The translations under genes were made by a program, and so were the position numbers. From NCBI GenBank assembly GCA_963786395.1, contig CAWAZD010000007.1:372001-436000 (forward strand): a DNA stretch of 64,000 nt, in the 5' to 3' direction. The DNA comes from Fen-1301 sp963786395. GTDB lineage: Bacteria; Bacteroidota; Ignavibacteria; Ignavibacteriales; Ignavibacteriaceae. Positions within the stretch are counted from its first letter, which is position 1; the number at the start of each line of letters is the position of its first letter. Positions 55,506 through 63,801 of the stretch are shown one piece after another. The notes below the pieces were generated by a model. It had not been told where the DNA came from. It searched no databases and saw nothing but the letters and a program-made list of their open reading frames with translations.

Positions 55506-55607
55506 CTGCAATCTCTGCAAGGTTAAAGTGCGGTAAAAAAAAGGAGAAATTCTACTAGTAGATATATGCCGACTTTATTTGATTGGCACTATATCTCTCC
55601 ACCCTCG

Positions 55608-55639
55608 TTTTCATGCATAAGCAGCCCCGTGCATGAAAA
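55608..55639. repeat. Hairpin TTTTCATGCA/TGCATGAAAA
   Basis: A perfect 10-bp stem with a 12-base loop, just past the hairpin array. It could act as a bidirectional terminator or be another member of the T-tract hairpin type. No other feature is clear from 55640 to 55882 apart from the start-proximal AAGGA of the next gene. Confidence 0.7.
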
Positions 55640-55882
55640 TAGACCTGGGGATGTATAACAAGTATAGGGGGTTCTTTTTTTTATTGTGGTTCTTTCCTGT
55701 TCGCTCCTTCCCAGCCCTCAATTCCTGGTAATTTCTAAAGTAAATCAAGAGACAGGGAGGAGAGCCGAACAGCTAAACAACAGCTTTTTAACTGCTTTTT
55801 ATCAGGTTTAGGTTAACAGCCTTCCCTGATTCCTAAACAGTTTGGTAACTAAACATTATTAAAACAACATAAGGATCTTATC

Positions 55883-56845
55883 ATGGCAACTCTAAAAAAC
55901 CTTGTTCTTGGAGAAGTTTCCGGAAAAATCGGGCATGTAGTAATTAAAAAACGCGGTAATAAGTACTCCATCGCGCATCGACCTAAAAATTACCGGACCC
56001 CCCGCGATACCCGCTCGGTCTCTATTAGAAATCAGTTCCGGACAATTTCAAATCTTGCCCGCAGAATAAATAATATCGACCTCCTTAAAATAATTTGGCG
56101 GTCTGAATTCCCTGATGGCTATACAGCCTATCATAAAATTTTAACTTCTAACTACCACCATTTCAGGTACAGCGATTTTGCCGGATCCCCTGTTCTTACC
56201 CCAAAACCAGGGTTCCCCTTAACAGATCCCAAAGTTGAAATGACAGAAAAAGAAATAATTATTAAAACCAGTCCCATCCTGCCTGACTCCGGAATAAATT
56301 TCTCTCTTGAAAAATTTATTATCACCGCCTCAATTTTCCTGATTGAATCACCTACTGATTCCGGTATTGTTAACTATTTTTCCCACCGGACCGGAACAAA
56401 ATCACCTCTGGAAACTGGTGTTCCTCTTCAACTAATATCTAAATTTAATTCACCTTGCGCTCTATATTCTGAAGGCGAATCTATCTTTAAGTCCTGGTCC
56501 GTCTTAATTACTCTCGATGATAAAAATATCCCCGTCCATTACTCCGATATAATCCCATGGACGAATGATTCAATTGCACCAAAATCAGATTTATCAATGG
56601 ATCACCCCGCAAAACTAATAATCGCATTGAAGGAAGTGAAAACCCATCTTTCCCGATCCATTCCATATGACCCTTTGCTTGCCATTCCCGCGATAAGTAA
56701 GTGCTATCCCATTAAATTCCCCTTTAAGCCAAAGGGGCATAATGGGGGTTGTAATTATTCCAATTACCCAGTCCTAAAGGATGGGCTAATTTATTTAATA
56801 TTTTATGGTTTATTAGACCAGGTATTTATGCCTGGGATTAAATAA
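55883..56845 (+). CDS. Lineage-specific protein, DUF6266-like N-terminus
   Basis: 320 residues. The N-terminal LVLGEVSGKIGHVVIKKRGNKYSIAHRPKNYRTPRDTRSVSIRNQFRTISNLARRIN resembles the opening of DUF6266 proteins (GKVG...R-x-P...T...Q/R..F) found in Bacteroidota. No catalytic motif, signal peptide or membrane segment is seen. The basic N-terminus could bind nucleic acid or be a structural protein. The last 45 codons run through a stretch with AGCCAAAGGGG-type repeats, so the true 3' end may be earlier. The hairpin array upstream and the repeats around it suggest a mobile or fast-evolving locus. Confidence 0.65.
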   Translation: MATLKNLVLGEVSGKIGHVVIKKRGNKYSIAHRPKNYRTPRDTRSVSIRNQFRTISNLARRINNIDLLKIIWRSEFPDGYTAYHKILTSNYHHFRYSDFAGSPVLTPKPGFPLTDPKVEMTEKEIIIKTSPILPDSGINFSLEKFIITASIFLIESPTDSGIVNYFSHRTGTKSPLETGVPLQLISKFNSPCALYSEGESIFKSWSVLITLDDKNIPVHYSDIIPWTNDSIAPKSDLSMDHPAKLIIALKEVKTHLSRSIPYDPLLAIPAISKCYPIKFPFKPKGHNGGCNYSNYPVLKDGLIYLIFYGLLDQVFMPGIK

Positions 56846-56887
56846 TATAGTATTTATGTAATAAGAGGATTCATCCCCTTCCACCCC

Positions 56888-56970
56888 CAATTGTCATTAC
56901 CGTCCCGATAAATCGGGAGGAATCCATGCATCGAATTTCTTCCATTCATCCATCAATCCATTTCTCTCCT
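56888..56970. repeat. Dispersed repeats downstream of the DUF6266-like gene
   Basis: GTCATTACCGTCCCGATAAATCGGGAGGAATCC (split here by an inner TCCCGA/TCGGGA palindrome) at 56890-56922, followed by ATCCATCAATCCATTTC-type units. Same intergenic repeat classes as at 39.5 kb and 62.8 kb. Confidence 0.5.
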
Positions 56971-57005
56971 CCCTTTTCCTTTTAACTTTTCCTTACTCCT
57001 TACTT

Positions 57006-57040
57006 AAAAAAACCTCCGGAGTTAAGGAATTTTCCGGAGG
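57006..57040 (-). terminator. Terminator of the kelch/T9SS gene
   Basis: On the minus strand TCC-rich arms CCTCCGGA (57040-57033 reversed) and TCCGGAGG (57020-57013 reversed) form an 8-bp stem followed by seven T. It is 29 bp after the stop of the kelch gene. Confidence 0.85.
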
Positions 57041-57068
57041 TCTTTGGAGAGAGAAAAAAAATAATCTC

Positions 57069-58541
57069 CTATTTCTGAAGTATCATCTTTATCGACGAAC
57101 TAAATCCTCCCGCTTGTATCCGGCAGATGTAAATTCCACTCGCCAATTTAGATGCCCCGAACTTCGCCTCATATTTCCCCGCCTTCATATTCCCGTTAAC
57201 TAATCCAGCCACTTTCTCACCAAGAATATTGTAAACATCTAATGAAACAAACCCTTCCTTCGGCACTGAATAATTAATAATTGTTGATGGATTAAATGGA
57301 TTTGGAAAATTCTGCTTCAGTGAAAATTCAACCGGAACATTATTCTCATCTTTTACCCCCACCGTGCCTAATGTTAACAAAAATGTTGAATTAACCGGAT
57401 CAAAATTGTCCGTTATATACCCTCCGGCTACAAATATTCTCTTGTCCTTCAAGAGCATCTTAGGACTATCCCAGAAATAATATGGCACATGAATCAAACC
57501 GGTTGAAACAGAAAGTTTATGTGTAACCAGATCAAGAGTGTTTATCCTTATCATTCCACCAGGGTTGGCCCCTTTAATAGAGGGTAAATAAAGTTTATTG
57601 TTTGATCGGTCAACTATCGGGGATAAATATGTTGTTGAATCCCCAGACGCCCCGTCATAATACGGTATTGGGGGAATTGTCTCAAATGTATCAATCATTT
57701 TGTTAACCGGGTTTATGGTAAATAACTTAAAGATTGATTTAATCCCGTCTGCTTTACTCGCCAGCATTATGAATTTTCCATCCGGCATCCTGAATGTAGA
57801 AGGTAAATCGCTCAACCCATATATCGGATACCATAATGTATCGTTTGGCAGCAGCGTATTCTGGAATAAAGAAAAACTGTTCGTGCGTGAATCATATTGT
57901 TCTATTGATTCATAAGATGCACCCCCATAGGTTCCGTTTCCTCCAAAAACAAGTGCCGTACTGTCATTCATCGGAAGTACAAAAGCATTCGACCTTTGTG
58001 TCAAAAGATTTCCCGTTTCTATGCAAGTATTGTGTAAAGGATCGTACAAATCTCCGATCCCAGCGCTTGTAGGTTCATACCAGCTCCCGATAATAAGCAC
58101 TTTTCCGGAACTTAACTGTGCCCCCCTGTTCCAGGTTCTTACATGTGTCATATTTGTTACAGTCGTAAATGTATTATTTGATGGATCAAATATTTCCATT
58201 GTGGCAAGCTGCCCTACCCCCAGATCGCTGCTCATTCCTCCTGCTATTATCGCTCTCCCGTCGCTAAGGGAAATTACTCCGGAGCAATCCCTGTAATCAT
58301 TCATCGTCAATTTGGAAAAAGTACTTGTTGTTGGGTCCCAGATTTCAGCAGTATTTAGTTTTACAAATGATGTCCCATGACCGCCTAATATAATTACCCT
58401 ACCGTCACTCAGAACTCCCCCGCCTGAACCCGTCCGGGCATCGTTTAATACTGGTCCTTCTGAATATATTACTCCCTGGGCTAATATCTCATCCCCGCAA
58501 ACAAATATTGTTAACAAAAGTATATAGTATAGTTTTTTCAC
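57069..58541 (-). CDS. Secreted kelch-repeat protein with T9SS sorting domain
   Basis: 490 residues. Signal peptide residues 1-21; GTG start at 58541. The body is a kelch-type beta-propeller with blades marked by GRVIILGGHG, GRAIIAGGMSS, GKVLIIGSW, TALVFGGNG and KRIFVAGGY. The last 85 residues are a type IX secretion C-terminal domain (FSLKQNFPNPFNPSTIINYSV...GIYICRIQAGG...IKMILQK), directing export across the outer membrane and surface attachment. The function of the propeller is unknown. An AATGAC/GTCATT palindrome lies 53 bp upstream, and the response-regulator gene is next upstream. Confidence 0.9.
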   Translation of the reverse strand: MKKLYYILLLTIFVCGDEILAQGVIYSEGPVLNDARTGSGGGVLSDGRVIILGGHGTSFVKLNTAEIWDPTTSTFSKLTMNDYRDCSGVISLSDGRAIIAGGMSSDLGVGQLATMEIFDPSNNTFTTVTNMTHVRTWNRGAQLSSGKVLIIGSWYEPTSAGIGDLYDPLHNTCIETGNLLTQRSNAFVLPMNDSTALVFGGNGTYGGASYESIEQYDSRTNSFSLFQNTLLPNDTLWYPIYGLSDLPSTFRMPDGKFIMLASKADGIKSIFKLFTINPVNKMIDTFETIPPIPYYDGASGDSTTYLSPIVDRSNNKLYLPSIKGANPGGMIRINTLDLVTHKLSVSTGLIHVPYYFWDSPKMLLKDKRIFVAGGYITDNFDPVNSTFLLTLGTVGVKDENNVPVEFSLKQNFPNPFNPSTIINYSVPKEGFVSLDVYNILGEKVAGLVNGNMKAGKYEAKFGASKLASGIYICRIQAGGFSSSIKMILQK

Positions 58542-58594
58542 TCTTTACTCCATTTTTGTTTTGCTTCAAAATGGAGATAGGCAGCCTCAATATC

Positions 58595-58614
58595 AATGAC
58601 TTGTTTGTGTCATT
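58595..58614. promoter_or_regulatory. Operator palindrome 3, AATGAC-n8-GTCATT
   Basis: Perfect 6-bp arms identical to operator 1 at 25258, spacer TTGTTTGT. It lies immediately after the response-regulator stop and 53-73 bp before the kelch GTG start, a normal distance for control of that gene. Confidence 0.65.
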
Positions 58615-58615
58615 A

Positions 58616-59272
58616 TCAAATTATTCCTTGTTTAACTGCCTTTATTACCGCCTGCGACTTTGAGTGAACATGTAGTTTTTCATAGATATGACGAATGTGG
58701 TTCCTTACAGTCTGAATACTTATAAATAATAAATTTGAAATCTCCTCATTTGATTTTCCGTCTACAAGATGCCCTAAAATCTCAACCTCCCTGGCGGTCA
58801 AACCAAAATCCTCTTCTTTATGCGGAGCATATTGTTTAAATAAATCTAATGTTCTTTTTGCAATCGATGGGGTCATCGGTGATCCCCCCAATGCTACATC
58901 CTCTATATATTGTATTAGCCGCAGCGGAGGAGTTTTCTTCAATATATAACCGTCAGCCCCATTCAGTATGGATTTAAATATATTATCATCATCCTCATAT
59001 ACTGTAAGTATTACTATCTGCACTTTCGGAAACTTTTTCTTTAATGGAACTATCCCGTCTATCCCCGACATACCCGGCAGATTAATATCAAGTAATATTA
59101 CATCCGGATTCCGTAACCCCTCAAGCGCGTCCTCTACTGTCGGATATGCTCCATTGAATGTAAACCCTTCAGTTGATGAAAATATATATGTTAAACTTTC
59201 CCTGAATGGTTTATGATCCTCGATTATTGATACTTTTACCGGCATTACAATATTTGACTTTATTTTTTGCAT
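58616..59272 (-). CDS. NarL/LuxR-type response regulator
   Basis: 218 residues. A receiver domain covers about 10-125 (SIIEDHKPF, phospho-Asp in DVILLDINLPG near 56, and YILKKTPP). A C-terminal LuxR helix-turn-helix covers about 155-215 (LTAREVEILGHLVDGKSNEEISNLLFISIQTVRNHIRHIYEKL). It is the partner of the HisKA_3 kinase upstream in the same direction. I use the ATG at 59272 with GGTGAT upstream. The half-degenerate palindrome at 59303 suggests autoregulation, and the perfect copies near 58595 and 25258 are candidate targets. Confidence 0.95.
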   Translation of the reverse strand: MQKIKSNIVMPVKVSIIEDHKPFRESLTYIFSSTEGFTFNGAYPTVEDALEGLRNPDVILLDINLPGMSGIDGIVPLKKKFPKVQIVILTVYEDDDNIFKSILNGADGYILKKTPPLRLIQYIEDVALGGSPMTPSIAKRTLDLFKQYAPHKEEDFGLTAREVEILGHLVDGKSNEEISNLLFISIQTVRNHIRHIYEKLHVHSKSQAVIKAVKQGII

Positions 59273-59302
59273 CTTTATATCACCAATTTAATCTTAACTC
59301 TC

Positions 59303-59322
59303 AATGACCTATTTATGCTATT
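59303..59322. promoter_or_regulatory. Operator palindrome 4 (degenerate), AATGAC-n8-GCTATT
   Basis: Left arm and spacer (CTATTTAT) match operators 1 and 2 closely; the right arm differs at two positions. It overlaps the last codons of the kinase gene, 31-50 bp before the response-regulator start. Confidence 0.5.
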
Positions 59323-62300
59323 TTTAACATCAGGGTTATTTTCGTCCCTTTTAATGGAATGCTCTTAATAATCAACTTTCCATTTATCTCCCTTGCCCTC
59401 TGGAAAAGATTCCTTATTCCATTCCTGTAATAATTAAATTCGTTCTGAAACCGTTCCTTCAGAATTTCATAACTTTCAAACATAAAGTCTTCTTTCACTA
59501 TCCCCGATCCAAAATCTTCTATTACCATTATAAGTTCTTTGTCGTACAAACTTAGCACAATATCAACCCGCTCAGTTTGTGCGTGCTTTATTACATTATT
59601 AAATGCTTCCTTGAATATCAAAAATACATTTCTCTTTATATGATCTGGTATAATCAGATTCCTGTTATCCGCATTTTCGCTTATATTTAATTTTATGGAA
59701 TTAGCCCTGCAGTCATCTATTGCCATTGTTTTTAATTTCATAAATAGCAGGTCTATATTATCATGTGCCGGCGATATATTCCAGATAATATCCGTTATCG
59801 CTTCGGTTGAATCTTTAAGCTGAGTAGATATTTTATTCAGTAATTCCGATTGCTTCGGCGTTACAGGCTCCGCGTGTTTCAGTACTTCTGTGTATATCTG
59901 TGTTGAACTTAATGTCGATGCAAGATCATCATGCAGATCCCTCGCAATCCTGTCCCTTATTGCCTGCCTTTCTGTTTTTGCGTTTCTAACTAACTTCAGT
60001 CGTTCATACATTAAATGAATAAGCGTTAGAATTACAACACTAGTTGCCACAGGCAATATCGCGGAAATGAATATGTTTTGTCCTTTAAATAATAAAACCT
60101 GCAGAATGTATAATCCCAAGATTATTGAATGAATGATAAATTGTTGCTTCAGCGTCCATTGATATCTCTTATCCCCTAACCGGATAGATACAAAAAGAGC
60201 AATCAGAATTATTAGTAATTCCGCTACCTTTCTTTGATTATTAACATTGTAAATAAAACTAATCAGTAGTTTTTCATTAATATTCAATGCTGCCTGCAGC
60301 CCTTCTTCTTCTGAAACATCAAGATGTTGACCCGGAGTAATATTCATAAGCGTCTTTTTAATTCCGCTTGCCGGGAATAATATTGCTATATCATATCTCT
60401 TATTTATATCAGCGCCAAAATGAACTTCTTTTACTGAATGGCTGCAATACCCTGTCCCGCTGGTTATCTCTCTGTAACCCCGAAGAAAATTTCTATCATA
60501 AATATGCCCATGCTCATACAGCCATAACTTTGCCCCTATTGCGTCTCTGTTGGATTTTGTACCATTTACTTTAAACGTCAGGTAGTTTTTGTTATTCATG
60601 TTATTTATAAACAACACACTCTCTCCGTTTGTATAACTGGAAACATAAAGGTCCATATCGCCATCATTATCTATATCTCCAACTGCTGTGCCCGTACAGT
60701 ATCCATTCATGTTTGCATTAAACTCGTCCGTAACTTTTACAAATTTCTTACCGTTAATATTCCTGTAAAGAACATTGCTGCCAACATTTGCAACGTAAAG
60801 ATCCAGATATCCATCATTATCAAAATCAAAGAAACTTGCACCGTAACTAAGCATAGTGTCTTTACCAAAATATTCTTCTGACGCATCCCTGAAATGTCCC
60901 GTGCCGTCATTTATATATAACTTGTTTGGACTCTTTCGTTTGGTTATAAACAGGTCCGGATATCCATCATTATTTACGTCTGCAAAACACACAGCGTTGC
61001 TTCTTTCATAAGGCTCACCCTTTAATCCGGACTCTTCCGTTATATCCGTAAATTTAATTATCCCGTCATGCGAGTCATTCCTGTAAAGAATATCTTTTCT
61101 TGCCCAGTTAACCACACAAACGTCAGGCTTCCCATCATTATTAATATCACTAAATGATGCGCACATCCCTCCTCCCATTGTTTCTAATCCGGCATTTTTT
61201 GTTACTTCAGTAAAAAAACCCGCACCATTATTAATATATAGTCTGTTCGTGGATTCTTCATTTACAATAAACATATCAAGAAAACCATCATTGTTAACAT
61301 CAGCAAATGCCACAGCATTGGTTCGCTCATTCAGCCCTACTCCACGGTTATCTTCATTTGATACATCTTCAAAATATCCATCCCCGTCATTCAGATATAA
61401 TTTGTTCTTCCCAAATAGGTTGCACATGTAAACATCCTCATCGCCGTCATTATCAATATCCGCAATCCCTACACCAATATAAATCGGACTATTTATCTCT
61501 TTGTTTACTCCATTATATCCGGTAATATTTCTAAGTGCTGCTTCTTCATTAAACTTTATGCCGGTAATTTTATTCCCTGAAACTGTTGATTGATTAATAT
61601 ATAACCGGTTTTGCGAAAACATACAGGCGGTTATTATATCATTAAGCCCGTCATTATTTAAGTCCTCTATTCCTACACCATATTCATCATCAATTGGCTT
61701 TGAAATACCAAAAACCCTCATGGGATTAAATCCACCAGGCTTTCTTGATTCCGGTAATTCAGTTTTTCTTGAATAATGGTATACTTCTCCATTTTCACCG
61801 GCTGCCCATCCCTCTGTTTCAGAATAGAACTTAATATCAAGAAGATTGTTTTCAGTTGGCAATTTATTCGTCGCCCAGTTCACCCCATCGAAATGAAATA
61901 AAGTCCCTCCGCTGCCTGCTGCCCAAATATTTTTGTCATTAAATACATCTATTGAATTTATACCTTTGTTTTCAGGCAAAATTGAATATAAGATGGGTTT
62001 ATCATTTTTAATCTTGTAAAGATTTGTTCCCCTCAAAGCAAATTTGTTTCCTTGGGGGGATTCAGTAAAATAACTTGCTTCTGTTAAAACCAGCTTCCAT
62101 TCACCCAGGTAATAATGGAAAATATTAGCTGATGCCATTATCCAGAAATCCTTCTCATTTGTCCCATAAATTTTTGTTACTGCACCTCTTAGTAATGGGA
62201 ATGGATATTGTTTCCATGATTTTCCATTAAAGTACGCTACCTCCCTGTCTCCTCCTACCCATCCATGTTTTTCATCAATATAATATATCGCCATAATCTG

Positions 62301-62669
62301 GTTCGCTAATGGACTCGGGATTTGAGTCCATTTTTCTCCGTTGTAATAATTAAACATTGATTCGTTGGTTGAAGTTACATGCGAAGCCCAGACTTTCTTT
62401 TTACTTAATGCAAAGAATGCGTCTATTGAAATTGAGGGCGGCTGCTGGCTGAGTACATTTAAGGAGTTTTTCGATAAGTTCAATATATATTTCCCGGTAA
62501 TAAAGCCTTCCCCTTCCCCTGTTAAATAAACTGTATTGTAGCCTATTTTTAATGGGACATCAACCTGTTCCCATTTAAATTCAATATCATTACCGGAACT
62601 ACCCCTGGCAGGAAGTCCTGAGTTAAAAATTACAAGCACAAGAAACACTAACCTTAAGTTCAGTTTCAT
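59313..62669 (-). CDS. FG-GAP/ASPIC-UnbV sensor histidine kinase
   Basis: 1118 residues. Signal peptide 1-23. A YCF48/propeller-like part covers about 30-310 (WVGGDREVAYFNG, IWAAGSGGTLFHFDG, GWAAGENGEVYHYS). Seven FG-GAP/VCBS units with calcium-loop motifs such as DLNNDGLND, DIDNDGDED, DVNNDGFLD and DFDNDGYLD cover about 330-690. An ASPIC/UnbV domain follows at about 700-790 (GAKLWLYEHG...HFGADINKRYD). Three or four membrane segments lie at about 815-905. The cytoplasmic part is HisKA_3 (phospho-His in ARDLHDDLASTLSS) and HATPase_c (NNVIKHAQ, IEDFGSGIV, the G2-like LKGTKITL). A surface or periplasmic sensor feeding the LuxR regulator downstream. Confidence 0.92.
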   Translation of the reverse strand: MKLNLRLVFLVLVIFNSGLPARGSSGNDIEFKWEQVDVPLKIGYNTVYLTGEGEGFITGKYILNLSKNSLNVLSQQPPSISIDAFFALSKKKVWASHVTSTNESMFNYYNGEKWTQIPSPLANQIMAIYYIDEKHGWVGGDREVAYFNGKSWKQYPFPLLRGAVTKIYGTNEKDFWIMASANIFHYYLGEWKLVLTEASYFTESPQGNKFALRGTNLYKIKNDKPILYSILPENKGINSIDVFNDKNIWAAGSGGTLFHFDGVNWATNKLPTENNLLDIKFYSETEGWAAGENGEVYHYSRKTELPESRKPGGFNPMRVFGISKPIDDEYGVGIEDLNNDGLNDIITACMFSQNRLYINQSTVSGNKITGIKFNEEAALRNITGYNGVNKEINSPIYIGVGIADIDNDGDEDVYMCNLFGKNKLYLNDGDGYFEDVSNEDNRGVGLNERTNAVAFADVNNDGFLDMFIVNEESTNRLYINNGAGFFTEVTKNAGLETMGGGMCASFSDINNDGKPDVCVVNWARKDILYRNDSHDGIIKFTDITEESGLKGEPYERSNAVCFADVNNDGYPDLFITKRKSPNKLYINDGTGHFRDASEEYFGKDTMLSYGASFFDFDNDGYLDLYVANVGSNVLYRNINGKKFVKVTDEFNANMNGYCTGTAVGDIDNDGDMDLYVSSYTNGESVLFINNMNNKNYLTFKVNGTKSNRDAIGAKLWLYEHGHIYDRNFLRGYREITSGTGYCSHSVKEVHFGADINKRYDIAILFPASGIKKTLMNITPGQHLDVSEEEGLQAALNINEKLLISFIYNVNNQRKVAELLIILIALFVSIRLGDKRYQWTLKQQFIIHSIILGLYILQVLLFKGQNIFISAILPVATSVVILTLIHLMYERLKLVRNAKTERQAIRDRIARDLHDDLASTLSSTQIYTEVLKHAEPVTPKQSELLNKISTQLKDSTEAITDIIWNISPAHDNIDLLFMKLKTMAIDDCRANSIKLNISENADNRNLIIPDHIKRNVFLIFKEAFNNVIKHAQTERVDIVLSLYDKELIMVIEDFGSGIVKEDFMFESYEILKERFQNEFNYYRNGIRNLFQRAREINGKLIIKSIPLKGTKITLMLKIA

Positions 62670-62768
62670 AGCCCCAATAATTATTTACTCCCAAAATAAT
62701 TAAATATTGCTTCCCATTCCACTTCTTCCTACTCGCATTCAACGCGTCAGGCATCCCGAAAAATGCTT

Positions 62769-62793
62769 GTCATCCCCGCGAAAGCGGGGATCC
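62769..62793. repeat. GTCATCCCCGCGAAAGCGGGGATCC repeat
   Basis: A compact palindrome with arms ATCCCCGC/GCGGGGAT around GAAA. Upstream of the kinase gene, noncoding. The other family members have an extra inner palindrome inserted in the loop. Confidence 0.85.
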
Positions 62794-62844
62794 CATTAAT
62801 TTACTAGTTTCCCTAAACCTCTGATTCCAATTCCCCCTTATCAA

Positions 62845-62973
62845 AGAGCCTGTCCCGACTTGTCGGGATGGTTAGGGGGTTGTTTTTCCTCCTCCATCAA
62901 TCCATTATTCCACCAATCCAATACTCCAATAATCCACCATTCCTCCCGTTTTACTTTTTTTTTTACTTTGCTT
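62845..62973. repeat. Low-complexity and CCTGTCCCGACTTGTCGGGA repeats
   Basis: An inner-palindrome element CCTGTCCCGACTTGTCGGGATGG at 62848-62870 is followed by CCATCAATCCATTATTCCACCAATCC-type units (split by variation) and T-rich tracts. No gene is seen between 62670 and 62973. Confidence 0.6.
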
Positions 62974-63471
62974 TTACACCTTAACAAACTTACTCGCCAG
63001 CGTCCCGCATATCGTGCACTTCTCCGTCGGCTCTCCGAATTCTATATTCCCGCAAACTGGACACAAATATATATTGCTAACGTCAAGATCTTTCCCTTCT
63101 TTTGCTGCAGCCAGTGCCAATGAATATAACTTCGCATGTACAGCTTCAGCTTTTACTGCATAACCGAACATCCTTTTTGCTTTATTATTTTCTGATTCTG
63201 CTAATGCAAGCATAGGCGGGTACATTTCTGAATATTCATAAGTCTCACCTGCAATTGCGGACAAAAGGTTATCAACTGTTGAACCGACTCCATCCAATGC
63301 TCCAAGATGCCCCTCTGCATGAATCCTTTCAGCTTCAGCGGCAGTTGAAAATAATTTAGCAATATTGGTGAATCCTTCCTTCTCGGCTTTCTTTGCGAAC
63401 GCGCGGTATTTCTGATTTGCCTGACTCTCTCCTGCAAAAGCATTTTCCAGATTTTCTTTTGTTGTTGTCAT
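62974..63471 (-). CDS. Rubrerythrin
   Basis: 165 residues, cytoplasmic. A ferritin-like diiron domain (about 1-125, with Glu ligands in AGESQANQKY, EAERIHAEGH, GETYEYSEMYPP and VKAEAVHAKL) and a C-terminal rubredoxin-like iron site (CPVCGN...CTICGT). It reduces peroxide in anaerobes. I start at the ATG at 63471 because GAGGAAA precedes it; an upstream GTG at 63483 overlaps that site. Length is shorter than the 190-residue classical form but usual for this subgroup. Confidence 0.95.
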   Translation of the reverse strand: MTTTKENLENAFAGESQANQKYRAFAKKAEKEGFTNIAKLFSTAAEAERIHAEGHLGALDGVGSTVDNLLSAIAGETYEYSEMYPPMLALAESENNKAKRMFGYAVKAEAVHAKLYSLALAAAKEGKDLDVSNIYLCPVCGNIEFGEPTEKCTICGTLASKFVKV

Positions 63472-63589
63472 TTTTTTCCTCACTATTTTTGTGAAATAAA
63501 TTTCCTTATGTAAAAATAACCAAATTACTTCAAATCTATACTCTAAAATATCAGCCCGTCACATTGGTCGGAAGTAATCCATATTCTAT

Positions 63590-63707
63590 TGAGGCTGACT
63601 CAAAAGTAAATTTTACCGTATAGAAATTCACCTTTGTGAATAATTCGATTCATTAATTCATTTTAGTGAATAAGTATACAAAAAAAATCACTTTTGAGTC
63701 AGCCTCA
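63590..63707. mobile_element. MITE-like element, 118 bp with 18-bp terminal inverted repeats
   Basis: Perfect inverted ends TGAGGCTGACTCAAAAGT (63590-63607) and its complement (63690-63707) enclose about 80 bp of AT-rich DNA with repeated GTGAATAA/TTCATTAATTC units and no ORF. The end sequence GGCTGACTCAAAAGT resembles termini of transposases of the IS4/IS1182 type. No target-site duplication is obvious. It lies in the gap upstream of rubrerythrin. Confidence 0.75.
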
Positions 63708-63801
63708 CGCCGAAGGCGGGGGTTGTTTCCATCAATCCATTATTCCACCAATCCATTATTCCTTGTCCCCTTTTTACTTTTACCTTTTTACTTTTTCCTT
63801 T

